Of a stretch of 64,000 nucleotides of DNA, positions 39,448-51,199 are shown piece by piece (position 1 is the first letter of the stretch; each line of letters opens with the position of its first letter). This DNA comes from Micromonospora sp. NBC_01813. Its GTDB lineage: Bacteria; Actinomycetota; Actinomycetes; Mycobacteriales; Micromonosporaceae. Where the stretch lies: contig NZ_CP109067.1 in assembly GCF_035917335.1 (NCBI RefSeq), positions 1,800,501 through 1,864,500 on the forward strand, written 5' to 3'. The position numbers and the translations under genes are program-made. The notes beneath the pieces were generated by a model. It saw nothing but the letters and a program-made list of their open reading frames with translations. It was not told the origin of the DNA and made no database searches.

Positions 39448-41934
39448 TCAACCGCGTTCGAGCAGGTGACCGACCACCTGTGGGGCCAGCATCACCGGGG
39501 TGCCGGAGCCGTCGCGTCGCGGATCGACCGGTGGCAGGGCGACGGATTCACCTGACCGGGTCGCACCGACCGGGCGTGACCCGATCCAGGCCAACTCCAG
39601 CGCCGTCTCCCCCTTGAGGAACCGGTGCACCCGCACCCCGCCGGTGGCCCGCCCTTTCGCCGGGAACCCCGCGAACGGGGTGACCTTGATCCCGCGTCCG
39701 GTCGAGGTGACCACCATCGGCTCCCCGTGCGCCGGATCGTCGGTACGCACCGCCGCGAAGAAGAGCGCCTGCGCGTCGGCGGCGAGGTTGACCCCGACCA
39801 TCCCCCCGCCCTTGAGCCCTTGCGGGCGGACCAGTTTCGCCGCGAAGCGCAGCATCGAGGCATCGGTGGTCACGAACACCAGGGACTCGGTGCCATCGGT
39901 CAACCAGGTGGCACCGACGACCTCGTCACCGTCGCGCAGCCCGATCACCTCGAACTCGTCGGCGCGCACCGGCCAGTCCGGCGCACAGACCTTCACCACG
40001 CCCTGCCGGGTGCCGAGGGCGAGCCCCGGGGTGTCGCGTTGAGCGGCCGGCGCCAGGCCGACGACCCGCTCGCCGGCGTGCAGTGGCACGAGCTCGGCGA
40101 CCGGCATGCCGCCGGACAGCGAGACGGTGCCGGACCGCGCCGGAAGCACCGGCAACGGCAGTACGTCGGTGCGGACCGCCCGCCCGGTGCTGGTGATCAG
40201 CAGCACCTGACCTCGTGCGGTCGCCGGCACGACGGACTGGACCGCGTCGTGGCGGGCCCGACTGTTGCGCCGGGCGTCCTCGACGGACTCTTCGCTCTCG
40301 GCGACGGTCCGGGCGACCAGCCCGGTCGCGGAGAGGATCACCTGGCACGGGTCGTCGGCGACCTCCAGCGGGCCGGCCGGCACCGACGCGGCCAGCACTT
40401 CCTTGAGGTCCCCGTCGATCAGCGTGGTACGCCTCGGCGTGGCGAACTGCTTCGTCACCTGGGCCAACTCGTCGGAGACCACCTTGCGTAGCACCGCCGG
40501 GTCGTCCAAGATCCGCGACAGGTCGGTGATCTCGGCGCGCAGCCGGTCCTGCTCGGCTTCCAGCTCGATCCGGTCGAAGCGGGTGAGCCGCCGCAGCGGG
40601 GTGTCGAGAATGTACCCGGCCTGCACCTCGGAGAGCCCGAACTCGGCCATCAACGCGTCCCGGGCCGCCTGGGCGTCGTCGCTGGCCCGGATCAACCGCA
40701 CCACCCGGTCGATGTCCAGCAGGGCGATCAGCAGGCCCTCGACCAGGTGCAGCCGCTCCTGACGCTTGCGCCGCCGGTAGGAGCTGCGCCGGGCGACCAC
40801 GTCGTAGCGGTGGGCGAGGAAGGCCTCCAGCAACTCCTTGAGCCCCAGGGTGCGCGGCTGCCCGTCGACCAGCACGAGGTTGTTGACGCCGAACGACTGC
40901 TCCATCGGGGTGAGCCGGTACAGGTCGGCCAGCAACGCCTGCGGGTTGACGCCGATCTTGCACTCGACGACCAGTCGGGTGCCGTTCTCCCGGTCGGTCA
41001 GATCCTTGACGTCGGCGATGCCCTGCAGCCGCTTGGTCTTGTTGACCTCCTCGGTGATCTTTTCGATGATGCGCTCGGTTCCTACGCCGTAGGGCAGCTC
41101 GGTGACGGTGATCGCCTGGCGGCCACGGCTGCCTTCCAGCGGACCGATCTGCACCTTGGCGCGCATCCGCACCACGCCCCGGCCGGTCTCGAAGGCGCGT
41201 CGCACCTCGTCGAGGCCGAGCAACAGGCCACCGGTGGGCAGGTCGGGACCGGGCACGAACTCCATCAGCTTGTCCAGGTCGGCATCCGGGTGACGGATCA
41301 GCCACCGGGCGGCGGCGACCACCTCGCCGAGGTTGTGCGGGATCATGTTGGTCGCCATCCCGACCGCGATCCCGGACGCGCCGTTGACCAGCAGATTGGG
41401 GAAGGCCGCCGGTAGCACCTTCGGCTCGGTCAGCGAACCGTCGTAGTTGGGCTTGATGTCGACGGTGTCCTCGTCGAGCTCGCCGACGAGCAGCATCGCC
41501 GGGCGGGACATCCGCGCCTCGGTGTACCGGCTGGCGGCGGGGCCGTCATCGGGCGAACCGAAGTTGCCGTGCCCGTCGATGAGCGGCACGTTGAGCGAGA
41601 AGTGCTGCGCCAGCCGGACCATCGCGTCGTAGATCGCCGTGTCGCCGTGCGGATGGAACTTGCCCATCACGTCACCGACCACCCGGGCCGACTTGACGTA
41701 ACCGCGGTCCGGGCGGTAGCCCTGCTCACTCATCGAGTAGAGGATGCGCCGGTGCACCGGCTTGAGCCCGTCGCGGGCGTCCGGCAACGCGCGGGAGTAG
41801 ATCACCGAGTACGCGTACTCCAGGTAGGAGTCCTGGATCTCGGTTGTCAGGGGGTTGTCCAGCACCCGGGCGCCGGCCTGGTCGAACGCGGACAGGTCGA
41901 CCTGGGACTGCTTGTTCCTGCTACTGCGTGCCAT
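39448..41934 (-). CDS. parC: DNA topoisomerase IV subunit A-like
   Basis: This 828-residue type IIA topoisomerase subunit has the catalytic tyrosine Y137 in [10 protein letters not shown] and a quinolone-pocket region [14 protein letters not shown]. There, T99 and D103 take the places of E. coli GyrA S83 and D87. Six C-terminal beta-pinwheel repeats are visible (for example [24 protein letters not shown]). It lies 40 bp downstream of parE, so the two are co-transcribed and form the second type IIA topoisomerase, used mainly for unlinking daughter chromosomes. It lacks the canonical GyrA-box QRRGGRG, supporting ParC over GyrA. The upstream GGAAAAG is a plausible ribosome site. Confidence 0.93.
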   Translation of the reverse strand: MARSSRNKQSQVDLSAFDQAGARVLDNPLTTEIQDSYLEYAYSVIYSRALPDARDGLKPVHRRILYSMSEQGYRPDRGYVKSARVVGDVMGKFHPHGDTAIYDAMVRLAQHFSLNVPLIDGHGNFGSPDDGPAASRYTEARMSRPAMLLVGELDEDTVDIKPNYDGSLTEPKVLPAAFPNLLVNGASGIAVGMATNMIPHNLGEVVAAARWLIRHPDADLDKLMEFVPGPDLPTGGLLLGLDEVRRAFETGRGVVRMRAKVQIGPLEGSRGRQAITVTELPYGVGTERIIEKITEEVNKTKRLQGIADVKDLTDRENGTRLVVECKIGVNPQALLADLYRLTPMEQSFGVNNLVLVDGQPRTLGLKELLEAFLAHRYDVVARRSSYRRRKRQERLHLVEGLLIALLDIDRVVRLIRASDDAQAARDALMAEFGLSEVQAGYILDTPLRRLTRFDRIELEAEQDRLRAEITDLSRILDDPAVLRKVVSDELAQVTKQFATPRRTTLIDGDLKEVLAASVPAGPLEVADDPCQVILSATGLVARTVAESEESVEDARRNSRARHDAVQSVVPATARGQVLLITSTGRAVRTDVLPLPVLPARSGTVSLSGGMPVAELVPLHAGERVVGLAPAAQRDTPGLALGTRQGVVKVCAPDWPVRADEFEVIGLRDGDEVVGATWLTDGTESLVFVTTDASMLRFAAKLVRPQGLKGGGMVGVNLAADAQALFFAAVRTDDPAHGEPMVVTSTGRGIKVTPFAGFPAKGRATGGVRVHRFLKGETALELAWIGSRPVGATRSGESVALPPVDPRRDGSGTPVMLAPQVVGHLLERG

Positions 41935-41974
41935 CGGCTTTTCCAGCGCTTCCTCGGTTGAGCGGGGGCGGTGC

Positions 41975-44032
41975 TCAGGCGTCGATGTTCTCCTGGTCGA
42001 CCCGGCTCGCCGAGTCGATCAACCAGTTGCGGCGGGGCTCGACCTTCTCCCCCATCAGCAACTCCAGGGTGCGGTCGGCTGCCTCCGCGTCGGCCAGGGT
42101 GATCCGGCGCACCGCGCGGGTGGCGGGGTTCATCGTGGTGTCCCACAGCTCGTCGGCGTCCATCTCACCCAGGCCCTTGAACCGGGGCACCGGGGTGACG
42201 ATCTGCCGGCCGGAGCGTTCCAGCCGCCGCACGGTCTGCTCCATCTCCGACTCGGTGAAGGTGAAGATCGTCTCCGCGTTGCGGCCCTTGGTGGTGATCT
42301 TGTGTAGCGGAGGCATCGCGGCGTAGAGCCGCCCCGACTCGATCACCGGACGCAGATACTTGGCGAACAGGGTGATCAGCAGGGTACGGATGTGGGATCC
42401 GTCCACGTCCGCGTCGGCCATCAGGATCACCCGGCCGTACCGCATCGCCGGAAGGTCGAAGGTGCGTCCGGTGCCCGCACCGAGCACCTGCACGATGGCC
42501 GCCACCTCGGCGTTGCGCAACGTGTCGGCCAGATTGGCCTTCTGAACGTTGAGGATCTTGCCCCGGATCGGCAGCAGCGCCTGGTACTCGGCGACCCTGG
42601 CCATCCGGGCCGAACCCAGCGCGCTGTCACCCTCCACGATGAACAGCTCGCTGCGGTCCAACCCGGTGGATCGGCAGTCGACCAGCTTCGGCGGCATGGA
42701 CGCGCCTTCCAACGCGGTCTTGCGCCGGGCGGCGTCCTTCTGCTGCTTCTGGGTGAGCCGGACCCGGGCCGCGTCGACCACCTTCTGCAGCACGGTGCGG
42801 GCTTCGGTACGGGTCTTGCGGTCCTCGACCCAGGCCTTGATGTGGCGCTCGACGACGCCCTGCACCACCCGGGTGATCCCGGCGGTGGAGAGCTCGTCCT
42901 TGGTCTGTGAGGTGAACTGCGGCTCGGGGATCCGTACGTGCACGACGGCGGTCATGCCTTCGAGTACGTCGTCGACGGTCGGCGGATCCTCCTTGGGTTT
43001 GAGCAGGCCGCGGGTGCTACGGATGGCCTCGACGACAGCCCGGGCCGCGCCGCGCTCGAAGCCTCGGCGGTGGGTCCCGCCGTGCACGTTGCGGATCGTG
43101 TTCGTGAAGCACTCGACCACGCGCTCGTAACCGGTGCTCCAGGCGAGCGCCACCTCGACCTCGGCACGGCGCTCGACGTCGGACTGCATCACCCCGTTGG
43201 CATCGGCCGCGTTCTCCTTGTAGGTGCCGGTGCCGGTGATCAGCAGCGTGCCGCTGACCGGCCGGTCGGCGTCCGGGGTGAGGAACTCCACCATCTCGGC
43301 CAGACCCCGGGGGTGGTGGAAGACCTCCTCCACCTGTTCCTCGCCGGTGGCGTCACGGAGCACGTAGGTGACTCCGGGCACGAGGAACGCGGTGTTGCGC
43401 AGCCTGGTCCGCACCCCCTCGACGTCGAGAACGGCACCGGCGTCGAAGTACCGGGCGTCGTACCAGTAGCGGATGGATGTCCCGGTCGCCTCGCCGCGCT
43501 TCATCCGACGCACCGTGCGCAGCCCGGACGTCGCGGTGAATCCGGCGGTCGGCCCGACGCCGTCGAACACCCCTGGGACACCGCGCTGGAAGGACATCTC
43601 GAACACCTGGCCGGCGCGGCTGACCTGGACGTCGAACCGCAGCGACAAGGCGTTCACCGCCGAGGCGCCGACGCCGTGCAGTCCACCGGAGGCTTTGTAC
43701 CCGGAGCCGCCGAACTTGCCGCCGGCGTGCAGCCTGGTCAGCACCAGCTCGACGCCGGAAAGGCCGGACCGGCTGTGCACATCGGTCGGGATGCCCCGGC
43801 CGTCGTCGTCGATCTGCACCGAACCGTCGGAGTGCAGGGTGACCTCGACCCGGCTGGCGTGGCCGGCGATCCCCTCGTCGGTGGAGTTGTCGAGGATCTC
43901 GTTGAGCAGGTGTCCGACGCCCCGGCTGTCGGTGGACCCGATGTACATGCCGGGCCGCTTGCGGACGGCGTCCAGCCCTTCGAGATGGGTGAGGTCGTCT
44001 GCTCCGTACAGCGTCTCAGGTTGTGCAGTCAA
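41975..44032 (-). CDS. parE: DNA topoisomerase IV subunit B-like
   Basis: I chose the TTG at 44032 (685 residues; [14 protein letters not shown], the usual start of this family) with GGGAG about 10 bp upstream. An earlier TTG without a ribosome site is the alternative. The GHKL ATPase domain has [13 protein letters not shown] and [10 protein letters not shown]; the transducer follows; the TOPRIM domain has [27 protein letters not shown] and [15 protein letters not shown]. It powers strand passage by ParC with ATP. It leads the parE-parC operon. Confidence 0.93.
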   Translation of the reverse strand: MTAQPETLYGADDLTHLEGLDAVRKRPGMYIGSTDSRGVGHLLNEILDNSTDEGIAGHASRVEVTLHSDGSVQIDDDGRGIPTDVHSRSGLSGVELVLTRLHAGGKFGGSGYKASGGLHGVGASAVNALSLRFDVQVSRAGQVFEMSFQRGVPGVFDGVGPTAGFTATSGLRTVRRMKRGEATGTSIRYWYDARYFDAGAVLDVEGVRTRLRNTAFLVPGVTYVLRDATGEEQVEEVFHHPRGLAEMVEFLTPDADRPVSGTLLITGTGTYKENAADANGVMQSDVERRAEVEVALAWSTGYERVVECFTNTIRNVHGGTHRRGFERGAARAVVEAIRSTRGLLKPKEDPPTVDDVLEGMTAVVHVRIPEPQFTSQTKDELSTAGITRVVQGVVERHIKAWVEDRKTRTEARTVLQKVVDAARVRLTQKQQKDAARRKTALEGASMPPKLVDCRSTGLDRSELFIVEGDSALGSARMARVAEYQALLPIRGKILNVQKANLADTLRNAEVAAIVQVLGAGTGRTFDLPAMRYGRVILMADADVDGSHIRTLLITLFAKYLRPVIESGRLYAAMPPLHKITTKGRNAETIFTFTESEMEQTVRRLERSGRQIVTPVPRFKGLGEMDADELWDTTMNPATRAVRRITLADAEAADRTLELLMGEKVEPRRNWLIDSASRVDQENIDA

Positions 44033-44165
44033 CGCGTCGAACTCCCGGTGCCGGCCAGCTTGCCCGTCACGCCGGAGGGGCAATACCGCCGGCGGGTAGG
44101 ACCCGGCGGCCGGTGGGCCACCGCCTGACGAGCCTAACCATAGCCCCAGACAACGCCGCGTCGGG

Positions 44166-44252
44166 CCGGGCCGGGACCAACCGGCCCGGGTGCTGCGGGT
44201 CGCCGGTACGGCGATGGAGCCGGTACGCGAGTGGCAATCGCGTACCGGCTCC
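44166..44252 (-). terminator. Two hairpins downstream of the xylanase gene
   Basis: The stronger stem has perfect 15-bp arms (44216-44230 and 44238-44252, GGAGCCGGTACGCGA and its complement) with a 7-nt loop, 16 nt after the xylanase stop. A second perfect 9-bp stem (44166-44174 and 44181-44189) with a 6-nt loop follows in the direction of transcription. Together they would stop xylanase transcripts before the parE promoter region. Confidence 0.85.
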
Positions 44253-44267
44253 GTCGGGTGGAGTCCG

Positions 44268-45743
<1,476 letters not shown>

Positions 45744-45899
45744 TCAGCCACACATCGACTTTGGTCGAAGTCCTGGAAGCGATGCTAACGGAAATATTCC
45801 GGTAACTCAATGAGTCACGGCGCCGATCGAGCGGCCTCGGAAACCGGTAGCAGACCAGGGAGCACGGCCCCTGTCAGGGGTTAGCCACATACCGCTGCA

Positions 45900-45914
45900 C
45901 CGAAAACTTTTCGG
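45900..45914. promoter_or_regulatory. Palindrome resembling xylanase-gene operators
   Basis: CCGAAAA-C-TTTTCGG is a perfect 7-bp inverted repeat around one base. Streptomyces xylanase genes are known to carry related GAAA-TTTC palindromes bound by repressors, so this is a plausible control site for the xylanase gene, about 200 bp upstream of its start. The distance is longer than usual. Confidence 0.45.
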
Positions 45915-45996
45915 AAACTCGGGCACCCGGACAGCATCAGCCAGGGCCGGCGGCCAGCCGGCCCTAGACTACGACTCCGATGGCTCCCGCCGGCCC

Positions 45997-46037
45997 GACG
46001 ACCACAGTCGCCCACCAGGACGACCACAGTCGCCCAC
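45997..46037. repeat. 19-bp tandem direct repeat (period 22)
   Basis: GACGACCACAGTCGCCCAC occurs twice without mismatch, with a 3-bp gap. The 22-bp period is about two helical turns, so two protein copies could bind the same face of DNA. It lies about 150-190 bp upstream of the dehydratase gene. Confidence 0.7.
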
Positions 46038-46190
46038 GCCCGCGCGATGGCGTCAGCGGTACCTGTCGCGCTGCGGCGTCGGCGGTGTCGGCCGCGCCCG
46101 GACAATGCGGCGTGAACACCCGCCGGTCAGCTACGACTCGCCCGACCGCTACGTGAACTCTGTCAGATCCGAGCCTGTGGAGGAAGCACC

Positions 46191-47165
46191 GTGTCCCAGA
46201 TTCCCGCCGTCACCCTCGACGACGTGCGCGACGCCGCCGCTCGGATCGCCGGTGTCGCGCACCGCACCCCCGTCCTGCGCTCCCGGACCCTGGACGCACT
46301 GGCGGGCGCCGAGGTGTTCGTCAAGTGCGAGAACCTGCAGCGGATCGGCGCATTCAAGTTCCGCGGCGCCTACAACGCGATCTCCCGGCTCTCCCCCGCG
46401 CAGCTGGCCAGGGGTATCGCCGCGTACTCGTCGGGCAATCACGCCCAGGCGGTCGCCCTCGCCGCCCGGGAACTCGGCACCACCGCGGTCATCGTCATGC
46501 CGCAGGACACCCCGGAGTCGAAGATGGCGGCGGTGACGGGCTACGGAGCCGAGATCGTCACCTACGACCGGTACACCGGCGACCGGGTCGCCATCGGCGA
46601 GGCGCTCGCCGCCGGCCGGGGCCTGGCGCTGATCCCACCGTACGAACATCCGCATGTCATCGCCGGGCAGGGCACCGCCGCCCTGGAACTCCTCGCCGAG
46701 GTGGGGCGACTCGACGCGTTGCTGGTGCCCGTCGGCGGTGGCGGACTCGCCGCCGGCACCGCCATCGCCGGCAAGGGAACGCAACCCGGGATCCGGGTCA
46801 TCGGGGTCGAACCGGCCGCTGGCGACGACACGAAGCGATCACTGGCCGCTGGCCGGCGGGTCGCCATCACGGTGCCCCGCACCATCGCCGACGGCCAGGC
46901 CGCCGAGACCCCCGGCGAGTTGACCTTCTCCATCAACCAGCGGCTACTCGACGACATCGTGCTGGTCGACGACGACGAGATCCGCACGGCGATGCGGTTC
47001 GCCTTCGACCGGATGAAGATCGTCGTCGAGCCGAGCGGTGCCACCGGCCTCGCCGCGCTACTGGCCGGGCGGCTGGCCCCGGTGCCGGCCCGGATCGGGT
47101 TGATCATCTCTGGCGGCAACATCGACACCACGCGCTTCATGGCTCTGCTGGGCCCGGCCAACTGA
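46191..47165 (+). CDS. Threonine/serine dehydratase (PLP, fold type II)
   Basis: The 324-residue protein starts at a GTG with GGAGGA 7 bp upstream. It has the PLP lysine in GAFKFRGAYNAIS, the SSGNHAQAVALAA motif and the glycine loop PVGGGGLAAGTAIA. It deaminates threonine to 2-oxobutyrate or serine to pyruvate. The length and absence of a C-terminal ACT domain fit the catabolic or serine racemase-like branch, not the feedback-regulated biosynthetic IlvA. A perfect terminator follows immediately. Confidence 0.92.
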   Translation: MSQIPAVTLDDVRDAAARIAGVAHRTPVLRSRTLDALAGAEVFVKCENLQRIGAFKFRGAYNAISRLSPAQLARGIAAYSSGNHAQAVALAARELGTTAVIVMPQDTPESKMAAVTGYGAEIVTYDRYTGDRVAIGEALAAGRGLALIPPYEHPHVIAGQGTAALELLAEVGRLDALLVPVGGGGLAAGTAIAGKGTQPGIRVIGVEPAAGDDTKRSLAAGRRVAITVPRTIADGQAAETPGELTFSINQRLLDDIVLVDDDEIRTAMRFAFDRMKIVVEPSGATGLAALLAGRLAPVPARIGLIISGGNIDTTRFMALLGPAN

Positions 47166-47166
47166 T

Positions 47167-47205
47167 CGGTGCCGGCCCGCCCGACTGTCGGGCGGGCCGG
47201 CACCG
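47167..47205. terminator. Perfect 19-bp hairpin terminator
   Basis: CGGTGCCGGCCCGCCCGAC (47167-47185) and its exact complement (47187-47205) flank a single central base, starting 1 bp after the dehydratase stop. It is the strongest inverted repeat in the window. It probably terminates the dehydratase gene and may work in both directions. Confidence 0.85.
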
Positions 47206-47206
47206 G

Positions 47207-47235
47207 GTCGTCGCACGGCCGCGCCGCGCGACGAC
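47207..47235 (-). terminator. Second hairpin, downstream of the S8 protease gene
   Basis: GTCGTCGC (47207-47214) and GCGACGAC (47228-47235) form a perfect 8-bp stem with a 13-nt loop, 16 nt after the stop of the leftward protease gene. Confidence 0.5.
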
Positions 47236-47251
47236 AGCGGACACTCCGCGA

Positions 47252-48466
47252 CTACAGCGAACGCTTGTTGAGCAACAGGTTCGGCGTGCCGGACAGGGTG
47301 CCGGTCACCACGCCGACCGATCCGTTCGTCACGATCCAGTTGTGCACCGTGGATTGCGTCGCGTCACCGTACGTGGCCTTGTAGAGCGCCGCGACCCCGG
47401 CGGCGTGCGGCGACGCCATCGAGGTGCCGTTCACCGAGTTGGTGGTCGACGTGGGGTACGTCGACACGATCGCCGACCCGGGCGCGTAGATGTCCACACA
47501 CGAACCGGTCGACGAGTAGCTGGCCCGAGCGTCCGTCGAGGTGGTGGCCGCCACCACCAGTGTGGCGGTGAGATTGCGCGGCAGCCGGTCGCACGAGTTG
47601 CCGCCGGTGTTGCCGGCGGACGCGGCGAGGAAGACCCCGCTGCCCATCATCCGGGTCAACGCGGTGGCCAGGGTGGCGCTGTAGGTGTAGTTCCAGGAGG
47701 CGTTCGCCACCGCTGGCTTGACCGCGTTCGCCGTCACCCAGTCGACCGCGCCGATGGCGCTCGACAGGGTGCCGCCGCCGGAGCAGTTCAGCCACTTGAC
47801 CCCGTAGAGCCGGGCGTTCTTTGCGACGCCGTACGTGGTCGAGCCGACGGTGCCGGCGACGTGCGTACCGTGGCCGTTGCAGTCGGTGTTGTTGCTGTCG
47901 ATCGAGTTGTGGGCGAACTGGGCCCGGCCACCGAAGTCCGGGTGGTTCGCCTGGATCCCCGAGTCGATGATGTACGCGTGCACCCCGGCGCCGGTCGAGT
48001 TGTAGGTGTAGCTCGACGACAACGGCAGGCTCGCCTGGTCGATCCGGTCGATCCCCCACGATGGCGGGTTCGCCTGGGTCGCGTCGACCACGTTCGACTG
48101 CAGTACGTCACGTTCGATGCTCAGCACGTCGGCGTTGTGTGACAGCTCGGTCACCTGAGCCGCAGTGAGCCGGACCGCGAAGCCGTTGAGCGCGCTACGG
48201 AAGTACGCCGTCGGGCTCGCCCGCAGCGCGCGGACCGGCACCGCCGTGTCGGTTCCGGGCTTCATCGTGACGACGTACGCCCCGGCGATGACGGTGACGT
48301 CCGACGCGGCCTGCGGGGTGGTGATCGGCAGTGCGGTGGCTCGGTACGGCCCGCCGGCGGCCATCGCCGGCTGCGGCAGCGCGAGCAGGGTGGCGACGAC
48401 GGTGGTCGTGCTGACGGCGGCGGCGACCACGACGCGACGCAGGCGTCGTAGACGTGCTTGTGACAC
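47252..48466 (-). CDS. Secreted subtilisin-type S8 serine protease
   Basis: The 404-residue preproprotein starts at a GTG with GAGGAGG upstream. It has a signal peptide (cleavage near AMAA, residue 37), an I9 inhibitor propeptide (about 61-128; YVVTMKPGTDTAV), and a catalytic domain of the proteinase K group. The triad is D168 (AYIIDSGI), H199 (NGHGTHVAG) and S349 (NGTSMASPHAAG). Cysteines at NCSGGG and NSCDRL and near C196 could stabilise the enzyme by disulfides. It would be exported and processed to degrade extracellular protein. An inverted repeat sits just upstream of its start. Confidence 0.95.
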   Translation of the reverse strand: MSQARLRRLRRVVVAAAVSTTTVVATLLALPQPAMAAGGPYRATALPITTPQAASDVTVIAGAYVVTMKPGTDTAVPVRALRASPTAYFRSALNGFAVRLTAAQVTELSHNADVLSIERDVLQSNVVDATQANPPSWGIDRIDQASLPLSSSYTYNSTGAGVHAYIIDSGIQANHPDFGGRAQFAHNSIDSNNTDCNGHGTHVAGTVGSTTYGVAKNARLYGVKWLNCSGGGTLSSAIGAVDWVTANAVKPAVANASWNYTYSATLATALTRMMGSGVFLAASAGNTGGNSCDRLPRNLTATLVVAATTSTDARASYSSTGSCVDIYAPGSAIVSTYPTSTTNSVNGTSMASPHAAGVAALYKATYGDATQSTVHNWIVTNGSVGVVTGTLSGTPNLLLNKRSL

Positions 48467-48483
48467 AGAGCCTCCTCAGGGCG

Positions 48484-48504
48484 GATCATCCGATATAGAT
48501 GATC
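48484..48504. promoter_or_regulatory. Inverted repeat upstream of the protease gene
   Basis: GATCATC-CGATATA-GATGATC has perfect 7-bp arms and a 7-bp AT-rich centre, 18-38 bp upstream of the protease start. It is a candidate operator. The centre could also be part of a -10 region for the leftward gene. Confidence 0.45.
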
Positions 48505-48659
48505 ATTCGCGATGACGACAGGCTATATTGATCTTCCTGATCCGATAAGGGATCGGCTGTTACAGGTTTGTTGAACCTCATCCCCTGCGGGCGATCCGCC
48601 GGCCCGATCCGGTCACCTAGGGTCATCCCGTGACGCACCGAGCGGGAGGTGAGGCGTCG

Positions 48660-49100
48660 ATGGCTGACACGATCGAGGACGCGCTCGACCGGGTGGCCCG
48701 AAACGACGGGACCGTCCTGGTCCGGCTGCCACCACGCTTGCGCGGCACCGTCCGGCTCGACGTGCGCACAGACCGGGAGACCACCCACTGGTTTGTCAGC
48801 CTGGACAAAGGGAAGATCCAGGTGTCGTCCACCGGCGCCGAGCCCGACGCGACCATCACCGGCGAACGTGCCCTGTTCGACCGGCTGGCCAGCGGCCAGG
48901 ACCGGTTCGTCCCGATGATGTTCCGCAACGCACTCGTGGTCGAGGGAGACCTGGGCATCGCGGACCAGATCTCGAGGATCCTGTTCGCGGGTGCCCCACC
49001 CGGGCAGCACCCGAAGGACTTCGCCGCCAATGGGGGTGCAGCAGCGCATGAACGAGAAGACAGTCAGCATCCTGGACGGGAACACGTTCGTCGTCACTGA
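48660..49100 (+). CDS. SCP2 sterol-carrier-type protein
   Basis: I chose the ATG at 48660 with GAGG 5 bp upstream; the product is 146 residues. It has the SCP2 pattern: TVRLDVRTDRETTHWFVSLDKGKIQVS, then PDATITGERALFDRLASGQ and ALVVEGDLGIADQISRILF. SCP2 folds bind a hydrophobic ligand in a tunnel. The last 53 bp overlap the next gene in another frame, so the two are translationally coupled, though a lipid-binding protein beside a debranching-type glycosidase is an unusual pairing. The overlapping C-terminal tail (about 20 residues, His- and Arg-rich) is probably unstructured. Confidence 0.85.
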   Translation: MADTIEDALDRVARNDGTVLVRLPPRLRGTVRLDVRTDRETTHWFVSLDKGKIQVSSTGAEPDATITGERALFDRLASGQDRFVPMMFRNALVVEGDLGIADQISRILFAGAPPGQHPKDFAANGGAAAHEREDSQHPGREHVRRH

Positions 49101-51135
49101 CGAACGCGGCGACGTCACCCTGTCACCCGATTTCCCGACCGGGCTGTTCTCGTTCGACACCCGGTTCCTGTCGACGTGGGTGCTGCTGGTCGACGGAGAA
49201 CGGTTGAACGTCCTGTCCCGCGACGACCTACATTTCTTCGAGACCCGCTTCTTCCTCGTCCCCGGCCGGCCCACCCACTACGTCGACGCCAAGGTCTCGG
49301 TCATCCGCGAACAGTCGATCGGGGCGACGTTCGTCGAACGCCTCACCGTGTTCAACCACGACGTCGCACCCGCCACCATCTGCCTGCGGGTGGAGATGGA
49401 CACCGACTTCGCCGACCTGTTCGAGATCAAGGAGGTCCAGGGCAAGCAGGGTGTGAAGACGGCGCACCGGGAGCACGGCAAACTGCGCTACACCTACCAG
49501 CGGGAGACGTTCCGCCGCGACACCATCGTCTCCAGCACGGCACCGGTGCGCATCGACGACGGCGGGATGACCTTCGACATCCGGCTGGAGCCGCGCGGTC
49601 AGTGGCAGACCGAGCTGCGGGTCGATCCGATCATCAATGGTGGTGACAGCGAATCGCCCACCGTGTGGGGTGCCTACCGGCGCCGCGCCCGGCCCCAGAT
49701 GCGGCAGGAACTGGAGCACTGGATCGACCGGTCACCGCAACTGCTGACCGACAGCGAACCGCTGAAGACCGCGTACGAGCGGAGCCTGATCGACCTGGCC
49801 GCGATGCGCTACGCGTCGCTGACGGCCACCGGCCCGATCCCCACCGCCGGGCTGCCCTGGTTCATGACCCTGTTCGGCCGCGACAGCATCTTCATCAGCC
49901 TGCAGACCATGCCGTTCCTGCCCCGGCTGACCCCGCCGGTACTCCGCCTGCTCGGGTCGCTGCAGGGCGGCAGCCTCGACGACCTGCGCGAAGAGGAACC
50001 CGGCAAGATCCTGCACGAGCTGCGGTACGGGGAGTCGGCGGCCTTCGAGGAGCAGCCACACACCCCGTACTACGGCTCGGCCGACGCCACACCGCTGTTC
50101 GTCGTCCTGCTCGACGAGTACGAACGGTGGAGCGGAGACGCCGACCTGGTCCGCGGCCTCGAACGGCAGGCCCGCGACGCCCTGCACTGGATCGACGAGT
50201 ACGGCGATCTGCTCGGCAACGGCTACATCTCCTACTGGCGGCGCAACACCCGCAACGGGCTGGAGAACCAGTGCTGGAAGGACTCCTGGGACGCGATCTC
50301 GTACCGGGACGGTCGCTTGTCGGCGCTACCGCGCGCCACCTGCGAGTTGCAGGGGTACGCGTACGACGCGAAGGTACGCGGTGCCCGGTTGGCCCGCGAG
50401 TTCTGGAACGACCCGGCCTATGCCGACCGGTTGGAACGGGAGGCCGCCGACCTCAAACGCCGGTTCAACCGTGACTTCTGGGTCGCCGACGGCGAGTACT
50501 ACGCGCTCGCGCTGGACCCCGACGGCACCCCGGTGGACGCCCTCTCGTCGAACATCGGTCATCTGCTGTGGAGCGGAATCGTCGAGACCGGGCGCGCCCG
50601 CAAGATCGCCGACCACCTGCTCGGGCCGGACATGTTCACCGGCTGGGGTGTGCGCACCCTGGCCGAGAGCCAGGCCCGGTACAACCCGGTCGGCTATCAC
50701 GTCGGCACGGTCTGGCCCTTCGACAACTCGATCATCGCGTGGGGTCTGCAACGCTACGGCTTCGCCGCCGAGGCGGCCCGCATCGCCGAAGGCATGATCG
50801 ACGCGTCGGAGTTCTTCGACGGTCGCCTGCCCGAGGCGTTCGCCGGCTACCGGCGGGAGACGACCGGGTACCCCGTCGAGTACCCGACGGCGTGCAGCCC
50901 ACAGGGCTGGTCGGCGGGTGCGGTGCTGCTCCTGCTGCGGACCATGCTCGGGCTCACCCCGTACTCGGACCATCTGGGGGTCGACCCACATCTGCCAGCC
51001 TCGATACCACGGATCGAGCTGCTCGACGTTCCCGGCCGATGGGGGCGGGCAGATGCCCTCGGCCGGCGGGCCGAACACCGCCGCCGGCAGCACACCCGCC
51101 TGTTGGCCCGCCTCGGTCATGGCGGAAGCCACTAG
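49048..51135 (+). CDS. Glycogen-debranching-type amylo-alpha-1,6-glucosidase
   Basis: The start ATG at 49048 is the usual family start (MNEKTVSILDGNTFVVTDERG); an ATG at 49030 is possible. The 695-residue protein has an N-terminal beta-sandwich domain (about 1-230; FPTGLFSFDTRFLSTWVLLVDG) and a six-hairpin (alpha/alpha)6 glucosidase-like domain (about 245-690). The latter contains PWFMTLFGRDSIFISLQTMPF, an ENQCWKDSWDAISY region and a VGTVWPFDNSIIAWGL region, with acidic residues placed as in GH15/GH63-type enzymes. There is no signal peptide. It likely cuts alpha-linked glucans or related oligosaccharides inside the cell. The family has few characterised members. Confidence 0.88.
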   Translation: MNEKTVSILDGNTFVVTDERGDVTLSPDFPTGLFSFDTRFLSTWVLLVDGERLNVLSRDDLHFFETRFFLVPGRPTHYVDAKVSVIREQSIGATFVERLTVFNHDVAPATICLRVEMDTDFADLFEIKEVQGKQGVKTAHREHGKLRYTYQRETFRRDTIVSSTAPVRIDDGGMTFDIRLEPRGQWQTELRVDPIINGGDSESPTVWGAYRRRARPQMRQELEHWIDRSPQLLTDSEPLKTAYERSLIDLAAMRYASLTATGPIPTAGLPWFMTLFGRDSIFISLQTMPFLPRLTPPVLRLLGSLQGGSLDDLREEEPGKILHELRYGESAAFEEQPHTPYYGSADATPLFVVLLDEYERWSGDADLVRGLERQARDALHWIDEYGDLLGNGYISYWRRNTRNGLENQCWKDSWDAISYRDGRLSALPRATCELQGYAYDAKVRGARLAREFWNDPAYADRLEREAADLKRRFNRDFWVADGEYYALALDPDGTPVDALSSNIGHLLWSGIVETGRARKIADHLLGPDMFTGWGVRTLAESQARYNPVGYHVGTVWPFDNSIIAWGLQRYGFAAEAARIAEGMIDASEFFDGRLPEAFAGYRRETTGYPVEYPTACSPQGWSAGAVLLLLRTMLGLTPYSDHLGVDPHLPASIPRIELLDVPGRWGRADALGRRAEHRRRQHTRLLARLGHGGSH

Positions 51136-51199
51136 CCCGCCGGGCGCCGAACTGCCAAATCAGCCGAACCGCCCCGTCGCGGCGGGAGCCGAGCCGGGG

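Noticed and set aside
39448-44032. Gyrase (gyrB-gyrA) assignment
   Set aside because: The A subunit lacks a clear GyrA-box and the B subunit starts like actinomycete ParE proteins. A genome-wide check for another gyrase pair would settle it.
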